In this document: positions 52,184 through 62,886 of the stretch, in pieces
How positions within the stretch are numbered: position 1 is the first letter of the stretch
How the letters are laid out: every line of letters starts with the position of its first letter
Source: Paraburkholderia sp. BL10I2N1
GTDB taxonomy: Bacteria; Pseudomonadota; Gammaproteobacteria; Burkholderiales; Burkholderiaceae
Direction: 5' to 3'
NCBI RefSeq assembly: GCF_004361815.1
Contig: NZ_SNWA01000002.1
Span: 3,162,001-3,226,000 of the forward strand
DNA: 64,000 nucleotides
Position numbers and translations under genes: made by a program
The notes under the pieces: generated by a model
What the model saw: only the letters and a program-made list of their open reading frames with translations
What the model was told of the DNA's origin: nothing
Database searches by the model: none

Positions 52184-54154
52184 TCAATGTGAAGGGCGCT
52201 GGCGCAGATAGCGGTAGATGGTATTGCGCGCCAGCCCCAGTTCGCGCGCGGTCGCGGAGACGTTGCCGCCGTGACGCGTCAGCGTCTGTTCGATTAACGT
52301 CGTCTGCACGTCCTGCATGCGGGACGGTGCGGCAGGTGCGTTGCCGGGTTGCGCAGCGTCAGCCCAAACCGGATCGTCACAAGGCGCAGCGTCGCAATCC
52401 TGCAGGAAATCCTCCGGCAGATGCTCGACGCCGATCTCGTCTTCGCCTTCGGCCATGATGCCCGCCGTGCGCAGCACGTTGGCGAGTTGCCGCAGATTCC
52501 CCGGCCAGCGGCAACGGGTAAAGCGTCCGAGGACTGCAGCGGAGACGCGCAACGGCACGGCGTCGCTGTCGCGCTGCAATTCGAGAATCCGCTTGACCAG
52601 TACGCACAGATCCGACCGCTCGACGAGCGCGGGCAACGTCACGACCAGCCCGTTGATCCGGTAGTACAGGTCTTCCCTGAACGTACCCGCCTGGATCATC
52701 GATCGCAGGTTGCGGTGGGTCGCGCAGACGACGCGCAGATCGACGGGAATCGCGCGCGTGCCGCCGAGCGGCACCACGGTGCGTTCCTGCAGCACGCGCA
52801 TCAGGCGCACCTGCTGCGCGAGCGGCATGTCGCCGATTTCATCGAGAAACAGGGTGCCGCCGTCGGCCTGGACGATTTTGCCGACGCTGCCGCGCTTTTT
52901 CGCCCCCGTGAATGCACCGTCTTCGTAGCCGAACAGTTCGGCTTCGATCAGCGTATCCGGCAGCGATGCACAGTTCACCGCGACGAACGGCGCATCGCGG
53001 CGCGGTGAATCGCGATGGATCGCGCGCGCGAGCCACTCCTTGCCGGTACCCGTGCGGCCGAGCACCAGAATGGGAATGTCGCGGCCGCGCACCCTTTCGA
53101 CCCGCCGGAGCACTGCGGCCATCTGCACATCGCCGGTATCGAGCGTCTCGAACGTAACGCTGGCTGCGGGCTGCTGCGTACCACGCGCTCTCGCCGGCCG
53201 CAGGCCGATCTCGCCTTCAGCGTCGGCCGAGGCCGGGCTGAACACCTGCCGGACGGCCGCCGCATAGTCGCTGCGGGCGATGACGCGCACGCCGCTCGGG
53301 AGGGTCAGGGTGACGCATTCGCCGGGCTTGCGGGCCGTGTGCTGCAACAGCGCGGCGATCGGCATGCCGAAAAGCTCGGGGAACGTCTGCCGCTGGAGGG
53401 TCGCAAGCGGCTGCCCGAACTGGAACAGCGCACTGCGGTTTGCGGACAGAAACGCGCCGTCCGGCGCGAACGCGGCGAGCCCTTCGAACAGCGTGCCGAT
53501 GAATTCGGTGCGTGCGTGAAAGTGGATGCGGATCAAGTCCGCGAACTGGTTGGCGAACAGATGGTTTTCGATCATCTGCGCGGACATCCGCACCAGCGCC
53601 AGCGTGTGCTTGTGAAAGCCGCGCGTGTCGCCGCTTACGTCGAGCGCGCCGATCGTGCGGCCGAACGGATCGACGATGGGGGCGCACGAGCAGGTGAGGA
53701 TGTGATTCGCGTGCAGAAAATGCTCGTCGGCATGCACGATGGTCGGTTGCCCGTCGACGAGTGCCGTCCCGATCGCGTTCGTGCCGCGATCCGCTTCCGC
53801 CCACGACACGCCGGGGCACAGCGCGACGCGATTCGCCTTTTCGACGAAATCGCTGTCGCCGAGGCTGTGCAGGATCACGCCGTGGTTGTCGGTGAGCAGC
53901 ACCATGCTTTGCGTATCGACGATCTGCGCGTGCAGCGTCTCCATGACCGGCAGCGCATGCGTGTACAGCGAGTGATTGCGCTCGACGAGCTCGCGCAGCA
54001 CCGGGCGGCGCAACGGATGGAAATCGGGCGTCTCAGATTCGCGCAGGCCAACCCGGAGCGAGCGCGCATGAGCCTGCGCAATCACGTCGGGCCGGCCCGC
54101 CACGGGGGGCGTGGCGGAACGATGGGTCACTGCATGTCTCCGGTTTGTTTCCAT
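52184..54154 (-). CDS. AcoR-type sigma-54-dependent transcriptional activator
   Basis: A 656-residue enhancer-binding protein. The N-terminal GAF-like sensor has SMVLLTDNHGVILHSLGD and GVSWAEADRGTNAIGTALVDGQPTIVHADEHFL (AcoR family). The AAA+ domain has Walker A LGRTGTGKEWLARAIH, the sigma-54 contact loop GAFTGA in YEDGAFTGAKKRG, Walker B GGTLFLDEIGDM and RINGLVVTLPALVERSDL. The C-terminal Fis-type HTH is RHGGNVSATARELGLARNTIYRYLRQ. AcoR relatives control acetoin, alcohol or aldehyde catabolism; no such operon is adjacent. The METNRRH start is chosen; a longer start at 54238 is possible. Confidence 0.9.
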   Translation of the reverse strand: METNRRHAVTHRSATPPVAGRPDVIAQAHARSLRVGLRESETPDFHPLRRPVLRELVERNHSLYTHALPVMETLHAQIVDTQSMVLLTDNHGVILHSLGDSDFVEKANRVALCPGVSWAEADRGTNAIGTALVDGQPTIVHADEHFLHANHILTCSCAPIVDPFGRTIGALDVSGDTRGFHKHTLALVRMSAQMIENHLFANQFADLIRIHFHARTEFIGTLFEGLAAFAPDGAFLSANRSALFQFGQPLATLQRQTFPELFGMPIAALLQHTARKPGECVTLTLPSGVRVIARSDYAAAVRQVFSPASADAEGEIGLRPARARGTQQPAASVTFETLDTGDVQMAAVLRRVERVRGRDIPILVLGRTGTGKEWLARAIHRDSPRRDAPFVAVNCASLPDTLIEAELFGYEDGAFTGAKKRGSVGKIVQADGGTLFLDEIGDMPLAQQVRLMRVLQERTVVPLGGTRAIPVDLRVVCATHRNLRSMIQAGTFREDLYYRINGLVVTLPALVERSDLCVLVKRILELQRDSDAVPLRVSAAVLGRFTRCRWPGNLRQLANVLRTAGIMAEGEDEIGVEHLPEDFLQDCDAAPCDDPVWADAAQPGNAPAAPSRMQDVQTTLIEQTLTRHGGNVSATARELGLARNTIYRYLRQRPSH

Positions 54155-54424
54155 ACGCAGGCGAGGTGCGGTGCCTCGCCCGGCATCCATGGCTCTTGTT
54201 GCGCACTGCAACAGAAACGCACGGTGATTGCCCATCATACAAGATGTGCCGCCGCCGCGAACAGCACGATGCGCGGCGCTCCAATCTCACTTGCATTCCG
54301 GCCCGCAGGTGCAATGATTAAAGAGGATTAGACAGTCAAAAAGAGGAACATGGCAGGGACGCGCTCGCGCCGCGGCCCATGCAGGCGGTGCCAGCCTCGA
54401 TCAGCGCCCGTTCGGGAGAACGTC

Positions 54425-54616
54425 ATGGTGCGACTTGAACCAAGGATAATACTGGCCGCCATCGCGACGTTTGTCGCGCTGGGCGGCATAGCGGTGTCGA
54501 TCCACGGCTTGTTATACGACGAGGACCAGGTGATGTGGTCGGGCGTCGTGGCGATCGGCCTCGGTATTGCCGCAATGGTCGTGATGCTCAACCCGTTGCA
54601 CAAGAAGAGCGCCTAG
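54425..54616 (+). CDS. Small two-helix membrane protein, hypothetical
   Basis: A 63-residue protein with two hydrophobic segments (IILAAIATFVALGGIAVSIHGLLY and VMWSGVVAIGLGIAAMVVML) and a basic C-terminus. ATG 54425 has GGGAGAAC upstream. No family recognised. Confidence 0.6.
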   Translation: MVRLEPRIILAAIATFVALGGIAVSIHGLLYDEDQVMWSGVVAIGLGIAAMVVMLNPLHKKSA

Positions 54617-54868
54617 CCGCGCCGTTCGCCGGCAGCGGGACTGATGCACTGGCGCACAGGATTTCCGTTTCGTTGTGCACCACGAGGGTGTACTTCGAAG
54701 GGAAAACTTGCGGCCTGCCGGAAGTCGTCTAAAGTGATGAAATCAGCCGTCGAGCGCGGATTGTTGCGGATCGTGCGGCTGCCGCCCGCGCATGCAAAGA
54801 ATCAAGGAGGCGTTAAAAGCAGGCCTGCGCGACCCTCTGGACTGTTCATCACCCTGAAGGCGATTCCC

Positions 54869-55159
54869 ATGCAGATCATTTTCCTGAACGAAACCCCTGA
54901 GTATTCAGGGCGAGAACTGACCCTGGCGTTCCCGGCGATGGTCGATGGTGAAAGGGTGGAATGCATGATCACCGCGGAAGCACTCGAAGACCATTTTGGC
55001 GCGGCGTCGCCACGTCAGGAAGATATGATCGGGGCTTTCGATACGCATCGCGAACGAATCGAAGCCGCGACGCGCCGGTTGCTGTCGGAAACGCGCGCGC
55101 AGTGTCTGGTGCTGCGCAGCGGCTATGTCCGCTTCTACGAGGCGAACTGGCGTAACTGA
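54869..55159 (+). CDS. DUF1488-family protein
   Basis: A 96-residue protein: MQIIFLNETPEYSGRELTLAFPAMVDGERVECMITAEALEDHFGAAS, then FDTHRERIEAATRRLLSE. The FPA-x-VDG-x-x-x-x-C-x-[IV]-x-x-EAL pattern is typical of DUF1488. The ATG at 54869 matches the family start. Function unknown. Confidence 0.8.
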   Translation: MQIIFLNETPEYSGRELTLAFPAMVDGERVECMITAEALEDHFGAASPRQEDMIGAFDTHRERIEAATRRLLSETRAQCLVLRSGYVRFYEANWRN

Positions 55160-55356
55160 CTCGAGCCGGGCATCATGAGACCGCCGCCGCGTGCAACCGG
55201 CGGCGCGTAGACCTCCGCGCGAAACGCGCACCCGCGATTCTCCCTCTGGACGGCTGCGTCTTTGCAGGCGTCGTGCCGTCGGAAAACGCCTGCCGCAGCC
55301 AACTGCCGGAACCACGGGACGAGGGGTTGCCTGGCGTTACCCGCACAAGGCAAGGC

Positions 55357-56658
55357 TTACTCGGCGCCGAGATAAAAGTAGCGGAACAGGAACACGGCGG
55401 CGATGATCCAGACGACCAGCTTCACCTTTCGCGCGTGCCCGGTCAGCAGCTTGAGCCCGGCGTATGAAATGAACCCGAACGCCACACCGTTCGCGATGGA
55501 ATACGTGAACGGCATCAAAAGCGCGGTGAGCGCGGCCGGCACGACCTCGGTGGCGTCGTCCCACGGCAGATCCGCCATCTCGCGCAGCATCAGGCACGAC
55601 ACGTAAAGCAGCGCCGGCGCCGTCGCGTAGCCCGGCACGACGCCGGCGAGCGGCGCGAAGAACAGCGATGCCAGAAACAGCACGGCGACGGTGATCGCCG
55701 TCACGCCTGTACGACCGCCAGCCTGCACGCCCGATGCGCTTTCGATATAGGCCGTCGTCGACGATGTTCCCAGCATCGAGCCCGCCAGAATCGCGGTGCT
55801 ATCCGCGAGCAGCGCCCTGTTCAGACGATGCATCTTGCCCTCGACCAGCAGTCCGGCGCGATTGGCGACGCCCATCAGCGTGCCGGTCGCATCGAACAGT
55901 TCGACGAGGAAGAACACGAGCACGACGTTGAGCACGCCGGTCGACAGCGCAGCGCGGATATCGAGTTGAAACAGCGCGGGCGCGATCGACGGCGGCGCCG
56001 ACACCACGCCGTTGAACTGGTTGCCGCCAAAAAAGAAGCTCAGGATCGTCACGGCGACGATACCGATCAGGATCGCGCCGCGCACGCGCAGAAAATCGAG
56101 CGTGACGATGGTGAAGAAGCCGACGATCGCGAGGATCGCGTGCGGGTCGTGCAGATTGCCGAGAGTGACGAGTGTCGCCGGATTGCCGACCACGATGCCG
56201 GCAGCCTTGAGCGAAATGATCGCGAGGAAGAGCCCGATGCCCCCTGTGATCGCGATGCGGATCGAATGCGGGATGCCGTTGACGATCACTTCGCGTACGC
56301 GAAACAGCGTGACGATCATGAACAGGCAGCCCGAAATGAAGACCGCGCCGAGCGCCGCCTGCCACGTGAATCCCATCCCCTTGACGACCGTGTACGCGAA
56401 ATAGGCGTTGAGGCCCATGCCTGGCGCGCAGGCGATCGGGTAGTTTGCGTACAGCCCCATGATCAGCGTGCCGAGCGCGGCGACGAGGCAGGTCGCGACG
56501 AATACGGCATCTTTCGGCATCCCCGCATCGCCGAGAATCGCTGGATTCACGAAGATGATGTAGGCCATCGTGAGAAAGGTCGTCACGCCGGCGAGCACCT
56601 CCGTACGCAGATTGGTGCCCGCTTCGTCGAAGCCGAAGTAGCGTTTGATGGAGTCCAT
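55357..56658 (-). CDS. AzgA-type NCS2 purine (adenine/guanine/hypoxanthine) permease
   Basis: A 433-residue permease with 12-14 hydrophobic segments. The N-terminal FGFDEAGTNLRTEVLAGVTTFLTMAYIIFVNPAILGDAGMP and ACAPGMGLNAYFAYTVVKGMGFTWQAALGAVFISG are diagnostic of the AzgA (GhxP/PurP) branch. GTSSTTAYIESASGVQAGGRTG is the conserved substrate-binding segment. It imports purine bases with protons. Confidence 0.93.
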   Translation of the reverse strand: MDSIKRYFGFDEAGTNLRTEVLAGVTTFLTMAYIIFVNPAILGDAGMPKDAVFVATCLVAALGTLIMGLYANYPIACAPGMGLNAYFAYTVVKGMGFTWQAALGAVFISGCLFMIVTLFRVREVIVNGIPHSIRIAITGGIGLFLAIISLKAAGIVVGNPATLVTLGNLHDPHAILAIVGFFTIVTLDFLRVRGAILIGIVAVTILSFFFGGNQFNGVVSAPPSIAPALFQLDIRAALSTGVLNVVLVFFLVELFDATGTLMGVANRAGLLVEGKMHRLNRALLADSTAILAGSMLGTSSTTAYIESASGVQAGGRTGVTAITVAVLFLASLFFAPLAGVVPGYATAPALLYVSCLMLREMADLPWDDATEVVPAALTALLMPFTYSIANGVAFGFISYAGLKLLTGHARKVKLVVWIIAAVFLFRYFYLGAE

Positions 56659-56836
56659 GAGTCGCGCCTCTCGTTATTGCTGAGTTGTCTTCTTGTGAGG
56701 GTCGGCCGGAACGGGGCCGGCGCAATGCAGTCGGCCCTTGCCGCAAGGCTACGGGCGGATTGTAAACACGAATGTCCGTCAGGTGCCGCATCGGCGTGCG
56801 CCGCGTGTAGCCGCTGCAACACGCGGTTGACGTGCA

Positions 56837-57340
56837 TCAGCCGTCGTGCGGGTCGGGGACCGCAGGCGCGTTGTCCTGCGGCGCAGCGGGGCGTTTGACG
56901 TGGCGGGCCAGCCAGCGGTCGAGTTCGGCGGCAAAGGTCCGGCTGTCGCGTGCGCTGAAAGCCGGCGGGCCGCCGGTATCGACGCCGCTGCTGCGCAACT
57001 GGTCGAGCATCGAGCGCATGCGCAGGCGCTCTTCGATGGTGTCGCCGGAGTACCAGTTGCCGCGCGGATCAAGCGCGTGGGCGTTTTTCGCGAGCACGGC
57101 GGCGGCCAGCGGGATATCGGCGGTAATCACGAGGTCGCCCGCCGCGACGCGTTCGGCGATCAGGTCGTCGGCGGCGTCGAAGCCGGCCGGCACCTGGATT
57201 GCACGGATCAACGGCGACGGTGGCACCCGCAGGAACTGGTTCGCCACCAGCGTGAGCGTCACACCGACCCGACGTGCGGCGCGAAACAGCATGTCCTTGA
57301 TCACGACGGGACAGGCGTCCGCGTCTATCCAGATTTGCAT
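56837..57340 (-). CDS. YaiI/YqxD (UPF0178) family protein
   Basis: A 167-residue protein: [62 protein letters not shown] and DRWLAR. The IDADACP, TADIPLA and LDPRG motifs define UPF0178, a PIN-like fold. The start at [10 protein letters not shown] fits family length; upstream frame is not conserved. Function not established. Confidence 0.88.
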   Translation of the reverse strand: MQIWIDADACPVVIKDMLFRAARRVGVTLTLVANQFLRVPPSPLIRAIQVPAGFDAADDLIAERVAAGDLVITADIPLAAAVLAKNAHALDPRGNWYSGDTIEERLRMRSMLDQLRSSGVDTGGPPAFSARDSRTFAAELDRWLARHVKRPAAPQDNAPAVPDPHDG

Positions 57341-57584
57341 CGTGTCGGCTTCAGGTGTCGAAGGGGCGGGATGATAACCCGCCGGTGGATAGCGCGGCCC
57401 GGCAGAAGGCGCAGTGCTCACGCGTGCTGCGACGAGAACAGCGCGCATGACGCATGGGTTTGGCGCGGCTCGATCGTATGCAGCGGCGAGTAAAACCTGG
57501 GGGCGTCGGCTTCATGCTGATCGAGGCGCACAAGATTGCCCGTTCCGCACCATGCGGCGAAACCAACACTGTGAAATCGAACGA

Positions 57585-57854
57585 TTACTGGGTCGTGCCC
57601 GAACCTGCGCCGACACCCATCGACTGCGCCCGCTGCGCAGCAACGATACGGCCTGCACGTTGCGCGTTGCACGGATAGTTGATCCAGTCGTCCGGATCGT
57701 AGCCTGCCGCACGCCACGCGGCGAGATCGGCGCGGACTTCGGCGCGTGTTTTCGGCGCAGAAGGGTCGTAGGACTGTGTTGGCTGGGCAAAGACTGACGG
57801 TGCAAGCAGCGCACCGAGCAGCGCGCCCGCAGCGAGGCGTGAAATTGGATTCAT
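57585..57854 (-). CDS. DUF4148-family secreted protein
   Basis: An 89-residue protein with signal peptide (LAAGALLGALLAPSVFA) and the DUF4148 core KTRAEVRADLAAWRAAGYDPDDWINYPCNAQRAGRIVA. This family is almost confined to Burkholderiales and supports the taxonomic reading. Function unknown. Confidence 0.85.
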   Translation of the reverse strand: MNPISRLAAGALLGALLAPSVFAQPTQSYDPSAPKTRAEVRADLAAWRAAGYDPDDWINYPCNAQRAGRIVAAQRAQSMGVGAGSGTTQ

Positions 57855-58018
57855 GGTGGCAGGGGAAAATCTATCGGTGGTAACCCCTACATTCTAGGTC
57901 TCGATCAGGCAATAAGTAAGGTCAAAAGTAACAATTCTGCGTTGCGCCGCCAGATACAGTCGAGCCGGCTCATCGCAGTCGTCTGCCGTCACCGTCCGGC
58001 AGGAGGACAGACAGGACC

Positions 58019-58792
58019 TCACGCGTTCGACGGCTTCCCGATCCGGTCGAGCACGGCGTTGAGCACGTCGATCGGCAGCGGGAAAACGATTGTCGAATTC
58101 TTGTCGGCCGCGATGCTGGTGAGCGTCTGCAGATAGCGCAACTGCATGGCCTGCGGTTGCTGGGCGAGCATCTGCGCGGCCTGAAGCAGGTGTGCCGATG
58201 CCTGCAGTTCGCCTTCCGCGTGAATCACCTTCGCGCGCCGTTCGCGCTCGGCTTCCGCCTGCCGCGCAATCGCCCGGATCATCGTTTCATTGATGTCGAC
58301 ATGCTTGATCTCGACCGTCGATACCTTGATGCCCCACGCGTCGGTTTGCGAATCGAGCACTTTCTGGATGTCCGCGTTGAGTCGCTCGCGTTCGGCGAGC
58401 AGGTCGTCGAGTTCGTGCTTGCCGAGCACCGCCCGCAGTGTGGTCTGCGACAGCTGGCTGGTGGCCTCGAAATAGCGCGCGACCTGAATCACCGCGCGTT
58501 CCGGATCGACGACGCGAAAATAGATTACGGCGTTCACCTTCACCGACACGTTGTCGCGCGTGATCACATCCTGCGGCGGCACGTCGAAGACGACAGTACG
58601 CAGATCCATCCGCACGACCTGCTGCACGATCGGGATGATCAGCACAAGGCCGGGCCCCTTGACCTTCCAGAAACGCCCCAGCATGAAGACCACGCCGCGT
58701 TCGTATTCGCGGAAGATGCGCACCGACGAAGCGATCAGGAAGATGACGAGGACAAGCAGGATGCTGCTGAAGCCGAAGGTGAATCCGATCAT
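58019..58792 (-). CDS. Slipin (stomatin-like, SPFH/prohibitin) protein
   Basis: A 257-residue membrane-anchored SPFH protein. The N-terminal hairpin segment [60 protein letters not shown] is followed by [60 protein letters not shown] and [21 protein letters not shown]. It lies 29 bases downstream of nfeD, its usual partner, which cleaves the slipin C-terminus. Confidence 0.92.
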   Translation of the reverse strand: MIGFTFGFSSILLVLVIFLIASSVRIFREYERGVVFMLGRFWKVKGPGLVLIIPIVQQVVRMDLRTVVFDVPPQDVITRDNVSVKVNAVIYFRVVDPERAVIQVARYFEATSQLSQTTLRAVLGKHELDDLLAERERLNADIQKVLDSQTDAWGIKVSTVEIKHVDINETMIRAIARQAEAERERRAKVIHAEGELQASAHLLQAAQMLAQQPQAMQLRYLQTLTSIAADKNSTIVFPLPIDVLNAVLDRIGKPSNA

Positions 58793-58821
58793 GAGGGTTC
58801 TCCCTGCTGTGACTGGTTTGC

Positions 58822-60348
58822 TCAGACGGGAACGACGGTCAGCATGAGGCCGCGCCGTCCGGTGACGCGTACCTCGCGTCCCGCGGCGAGTGGCCCGGGG
58901 CTCGTCACGCGCCAGCGCTCTCCGCGCACACGGGCCCAGCCGATCACCACGTCGCCGTCCGGCTGCAGCCCGTCGTCGAGCACGACACCGATGCTGCCGA
59001 TGATGGCTTCCGGGCCCGTCACGACGGGCCGTCGGCGCGCGCGCAGCGCGACGCCCGAGACCGTGAAGATAAAGAGCGCGCTGAACAGGGTGAGCGCGGC
59101 GATCAGCGGAAACGGGATGCCATAGCCGGGCACATCGGTATCGATCAGCATCAGCCCGCCGATCGCAAACGCCACGATGCCGCCGAAGCCGAGCGTGCCG
59201 AAGGTCGGCAGGAAGGCTTCGGCGATCAGAAATGCGATGCCGAGAAACACCAGTCCGAGACCGACGAAATTGATCGGCAGCAGTTGCAGCGCGAAGAGCC
59301 CAACGAGCAGGCTGATCGCACCCGCCACGCCCGGCAACACAAAGCCCGGATTGGCGAACTCGAAGAAGAGTCCGTACATGCCAATCATCATCAGGATCAG
59401 GGCGACGTTCGGGTCGGTGATGACGGAAAGGAAATGGGTGCGCCAGTCCGGTTCGAGTGTGACGATGGATGCGCCGGCCGTCGCGAGCCGCTGGTCTCCG
59501 GTGGCGGTGTTGATCGTGCGGCCGTCCACCTGGCGCAAAAGGTCAGGCACGTCGCGCGCAAGCAGGTCGACGACGTGCTGGTTGAGCGCTTCGGTGGCGG
59601 ACAGGCTGACGGCTTCACGTACCGCTTTCTCCCCCCAGGCCTGATTGCGGCCGCGCAGTTGCGCGAGCCCGCGGATGTAAGCGGCGGCGTCGTGAACCTG
59701 CTTGCGGATTTCGGTTGACTGCGCATCGAGTGCGGGCGCTGCGGACGCCGCGCTGGCTCCCGACGCCGCCTTGCCTGCCTCGCCAGGCTTGCCGCCAGGG
59801 GGCGAAGGTGGCGACAGCGGCGATTCCGGTTGTTGCGGTGCAGCGCCGCCCATGCCGACCTGAATGGGTGTCGCGGCGCCAAGGTTGGTGCCCGGCGCCA
59901 TGGCGGCAATGTGGCTGGCATAGACGATATAGGTGCCGGCGCTTGCTGCGCGCGCGCCACCCGGCGCGATGAACGACGCAACCGGCACCGGCGACGACAG
60001 GATCGCCTTGATGATCTGCCGCATCGACGTATCGAGCCCGCCGGGCGTGTCGAGTTCGATTACCGCGAGTTGCGCCTGGCTTTGTGCCGCGCGTGTCAGC
60101 CCGCGGACGATGAAGTCGGCACTCGCCGGGTCGATGGCGCCGTTCACGGGGATAACCACCACAACCCCTCGAGCGGCCGCCGCATGGAGCGACGATTGCA
60201 ACAGGAAGGGGGCGCTGCCGAGCGCCAGCAGAAGTCCGAGCGCGCGGGCGCCGCGCAGGAGCCGGAAGAACCGGGCCGCAACGCCGCCGCAGGTGGGTGG
60301 CCTGCGCGGACCAGACTGCCGGAACGGGAGAAACCGGTGCGTTCTCAT
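58822..60348 (-). CDS. NfeD-family membrane-bound serine protease (ClpP-class)
   Basis: A 508-residue protein with signal/anchor near residues 25-55. The ClpP-like protease domain has [48 protein letters not shown] and [30 protein letters not shown], with the nucleophilic Ser in SAGT. A Pro/Gly/Ala-rich insert lies near residues 175-220. It is followed by four hydrophobic helices and a C-terminal NfeD OB domain. It pairs with the downstream slipin. I start at MRTHRFLPF; the much longer open frame upstream is non-homologous. Confidence 0.9.
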   Translation of the reverse strand: MRTHRFLPFRQSGPRRPPTCGGVAARFFRLLRGARALGLLLALGSAPFLLQSSLHAAAARGVVVVIPVNGAIDPASADFIVRGLTRAAQSQAQLAVIELDTPGGLDTSMRQIIKAILSSPVPVASFIAPGGARAASAGTYIVYASHIAAMAPGTNLGAATPIQVGMGGAAPQQPESPLSPPSPPGGKPGEAGKAASGASAASAAPALDAQSTEIRKQVHDAAAYIRGLAQLRGRNQAWGEKAVREAVSLSATEALNQHVVDLLARDVPDLLRQVDGRTINTATGDQRLATAGASIVTLEPDWRTHFLSVITDPNVALILMMIGMYGLFFEFANPGFVLPGVAGAISLLVGLFALQLLPINFVGLGLVFLGIAFLIAEAFLPTFGTLGFGGIVAFAIGGLMLIDTDVPGYGIPFPLIAALTLFSALFIFTVSGVALRARRRPVVTGPEAIIGSIGVVLDDGLQPDGDVVIGWARVRGERWRVTSPGPLAAGREVRVTGRRGLMLTVVPV

Positions 60349-60413
60349 CGCGGACGACTGGCGCACCTTGTCGGTTGGCGCCAGCCTTGAAGGACTGGCC
60401 TGATATTTATAGC

Positions 60414-61451
60414 TTAGTCTGCTTCTGCGCGTTGCGTGAGATCGGCCTCGGCCATCCGGTAATCGGACGGACGCATGCCCGTCCATTTGCGGAACGCGCG
60501 GTGAAACGCGCTCGGTTCCGCGAAGCCCACCGCCGCCGCGATGTCGGCGACCGTGCGCTCGGTGTCCTGCAGTTCGCCGATCGCGATGTCGCGCCGCAGG
60601 TCGTCCTTGATCGACTGATACGTGTAGCCTTCCTGCTTCAGCCGGCGCCGCATCGTCGCTTCCGCGACGTGCAGGCGTAGCGCCATGTCGTCGGCGCCGG
60701 GCCACGCAGTGATCGGCAGCGCGCGCAGCAGCTTGCGCACCCGCGCCGCGAACGATCCCGGATTGCGGTACTTCACGACAAAGCTGCCTGGCGCATCGCG
60801 CAGAAACGGCCTGACTGTTTTCGTCGTCTGTACCACCGGCAGATCCAGAAAGGCCGGCGACAGGTCGACATACGACGCGTCCTGATCGAACGCCATGTCG
60901 TCGCAGAACATCAGCCGGTATTCGTGCGCAGCAGGCGGCCTGGCGCAGCGAAACCGCGCCTTGAGCAACGGAATGCGGCGCCCGACGAGCCAGCACATCA
61001 ACCCGTAGATCAGGATGAAATACGTCGCATAGGCAAACATGGTCGGTGTGGCTGTGCCTTCGCGATGCGTGAATTCGAGCCGTACGTGGGTCTTGTCCGG
61101 CACCACCCGCATACCGAGATCGTCCAGCACGAGCCGCATGAAGCCGACCACGCGCGCAAGCGCATGGGCGCCTGAGCGTGCCGTGAGCGCAGTCTGTGTC
61201 ATCGCGATGAAACTGCCGCTGCGCATCGGGTGTGAGTCCTGGCCAAAGAACTCATCGTCGAGCGCGCGGGCGATGTTCGCCCATAGCGCGCCGTATTGCG
61301 TCGATGTCACCCGGCTTTTCGGTGACGCGAGCATCTGCGGCGCAATGCCGGCCACGTCGAGGAGCGGCCGCACGTCGATTCCCTGCGCCCGCGCGAGCGC
61401 CAGCGTTTCTTCGACGAGGCTGACGGAGATGGTGCCTTTTTCGCTTTTCAT
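60414..61451 (-). CDS. AraC-family regulator with arabinose-binding-type N-terminal domain
   Basis: A 345-residue regulator of the OruR/ArgR-like AraC branch. The N-terminal half has VSLVEETLALARAQGIDVRPLLDVAGIAP and SFIAMTQTALTARSGAHALARVVGFMRLV. The C-terminal AraC DNA-binding domain has LRLHVAEATMRRRLKQEGYTYQSIKDDLRRDIAIGELQDTERTVADIAAAVGFAEPSAFHRAFRKWTGMRPSDYR. The start at MKSEKGTISVS fits the family although its ribosome site is weak; an ATG at 61523 is possible. It is divergent from the acyl-CoA dehydrogenase gene and may regulate it. Confidence 0.87.
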   Translation of the reverse strand: MKSEKGTISVSLVEETLALARAQGIDVRPLLDVAGIAPQMLASPKSRVTSTQYGALWANIARALDDEFFGQDSHPMRSGSFIAMTQTALTARSGAHALARVVGFMRLVLDDLGMRVVPDKTHVRLEFTHREGTATPTMFAYATYFILIYGLMCWLVGRRIPLLKARFRCARPPAAHEYRLMFCDDMAFDQDASYVDLSPAFLDLPVVQTTKTVRPFLRDAPGSFVVKYRNPGSFAARVRKLLRALPITAWPGADDMALRLHVAEATMRRRLKQEGYTYQSIKDDLRRDIAIGELQDTERTVADIAAAVGFAEPSAFHRAFRKWTGMRPSDYRMAEADLTQRAEAD

Positions 61452-61700
61452 GTGTTTGCTGAAGCCGACGCGTGGCCGGCCGGTATGGCAAATGCGCTCA
61501 CCCAGATTGATCGGGCTGAGCATCGAACCCGCATGCCGGACTGCCTACACTTTTCCCAACCGGATGGATCTCAACTATCGAGCCCTCCCGGCGCGCTTAC
61601 GGCGTGGCGGAAGGCGACATAGTGTAGACGAGGCCACATGCGGCGCGCCATGGGCCGCCCTCCGGCATTCCATGAAGACGCAACAGGCAAGGCGGACGCG

Positions 61701-62834
61701 ATGAACGACTTCTACACCGACGAACAACGGATGATTCGCGATGCAGCGCGCGAGTTCGCCGTCGATTGCCTCGCCCCCCATGCCGGCGAGTGGGACCGCA
61801 ACGGTCAGCTGCCGGATGAGGTCGTGAAGCAGATGGGCGATCTCGGCTTGCTCGGCATGATGGTGCCGCCGGAGTGGGGCGGGTCGTACACCGACTATGT
61901 GGCCTATGCGCTCGCACTTGAAGAGATCGCCGCGGGCTGTGCCGCAAGCGCCACCTTGATGAGCGTGCACAACTCGGTCGGCTGTGGGCCGATCCTGAAC
62001 TTTGGCACTGGCGCCCAGAAAGACCGCTATCTGCACGATCTCGCGACGGGGCGCCGCATTGGCGCATTCTGCCTGACCGAGCCGCAGGCCGGTTCGGAGG
62101 CGAACAACCTGCGCACGCGCGCCGTCCTGTGCGATGGGCAGTGGGTCATCAACGGCAACAAGCAGTTCGTGACGAACGGGGCGCGCGCGAGCGTCGCCAT
62201 CGTATTTGCAGTCACCAACCCGGATCGCGGCAAGCGCGGCCTGTCCGCCTTCATCGTCCCGACCGATACGCCCGGGTTCAACGTCGGCAGACCGGAGCAC
62301 AAGCTGGGCATTCGCGCGTCGGATACCTGCCCGATCTCTCTCGACGAATGCGCGGTGCCCGAAGCAAACCTGCTAGGCGAGCCGGGCGAGGGCCTTCGCA
62401 TCGCGCTGTCGAACCTCGAAGGAGGGCGCATTGGCATTGCGGCGCAGGCGGTCGGCATTGCACGGGCGGCGTTCGATGCGGCGCGGGTCTATGCGAATGA
62501 GCGCGTTCAGTTCGGCAAGTCGCTGAAGGAGCATCAAACCATCGCCAACATGCTCGCCGACATGGCGACCCGGCTGAACGCCGCGCGTCTGCTGGTTCAT
62601 CACGCCGCACGTCTGCGCAGTGAGGGCAAACCCTGCCTGTCGGAGGCTTCGCAGGCGAAGCTGTACGCATCCGAACTGGCGGAAGAAGTCTGCTCGAGGG
62701 CGATCCAGATCCACGGCGGCTACGGCTACCTGCAGGACTACGCCGTCGAGCGTCACTATCGCGATGCCCGCATTACGCAGATTTACGAAGGGACCAGCGA
62801 AGTACAACGAATGGTGATTGCGCGGCACGTTTGA
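61701..62834 (+). CDS. Acyl-CoA dehydrogenase
   Basis: A 377-residue FAD enzyme. [30 protein letters not shown] opens the N-terminal helical domain, [19 protein letters not shown] and [11 protein letters not shown] form the FAD-binding middle, and the C-terminal [42 protein letters not shown] carries the catalytic Glu of IYEGTSE. It introduces the alpha-beta double bond in acyl-CoA. The pattern is near short/branched-chain (isobutyryl-CoA) enzymes, but chain length is not certain. The synthetase follows 52 bases later. Confidence 0.93.
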   Translation: MNDFYTDEQRMIRDAAREFAVDCLAPHAGEWDRNGQLPDEVVKQMGDLGLLGMMVPPEWGGSYTDYVAYALALEEIAAGCAASATLMSVHNSVGCGPILNFGTGAQKDRYLHDLATGRRIGAFCLTEPQAGSEANNLRTRAVLCDGQWVINGNKQFVTNGARASVAIVFAVTNPDRGKRGLSAFIVPTDTPGFNVGRPEHKLGIRASDTCPISLDECAVPEANLLGEPGEGLRIALSNLEGGRIGIAAQAVGIARAAFDAARVYANERVQFGKSLKEHQTIANMLADMATRLNAARLLVHHAARLRSEGKPCLSEASQAKLYASELAEEVCSRAIQIHGGYGYLQDYAVERHYRDARITQIYEGTSEVQRMVIARHV

Positions 62835-62886
62835 GCGCAGAATAATCCGCCACATAGAGCGCATCCGCGCCGATCAGGAGACGACG

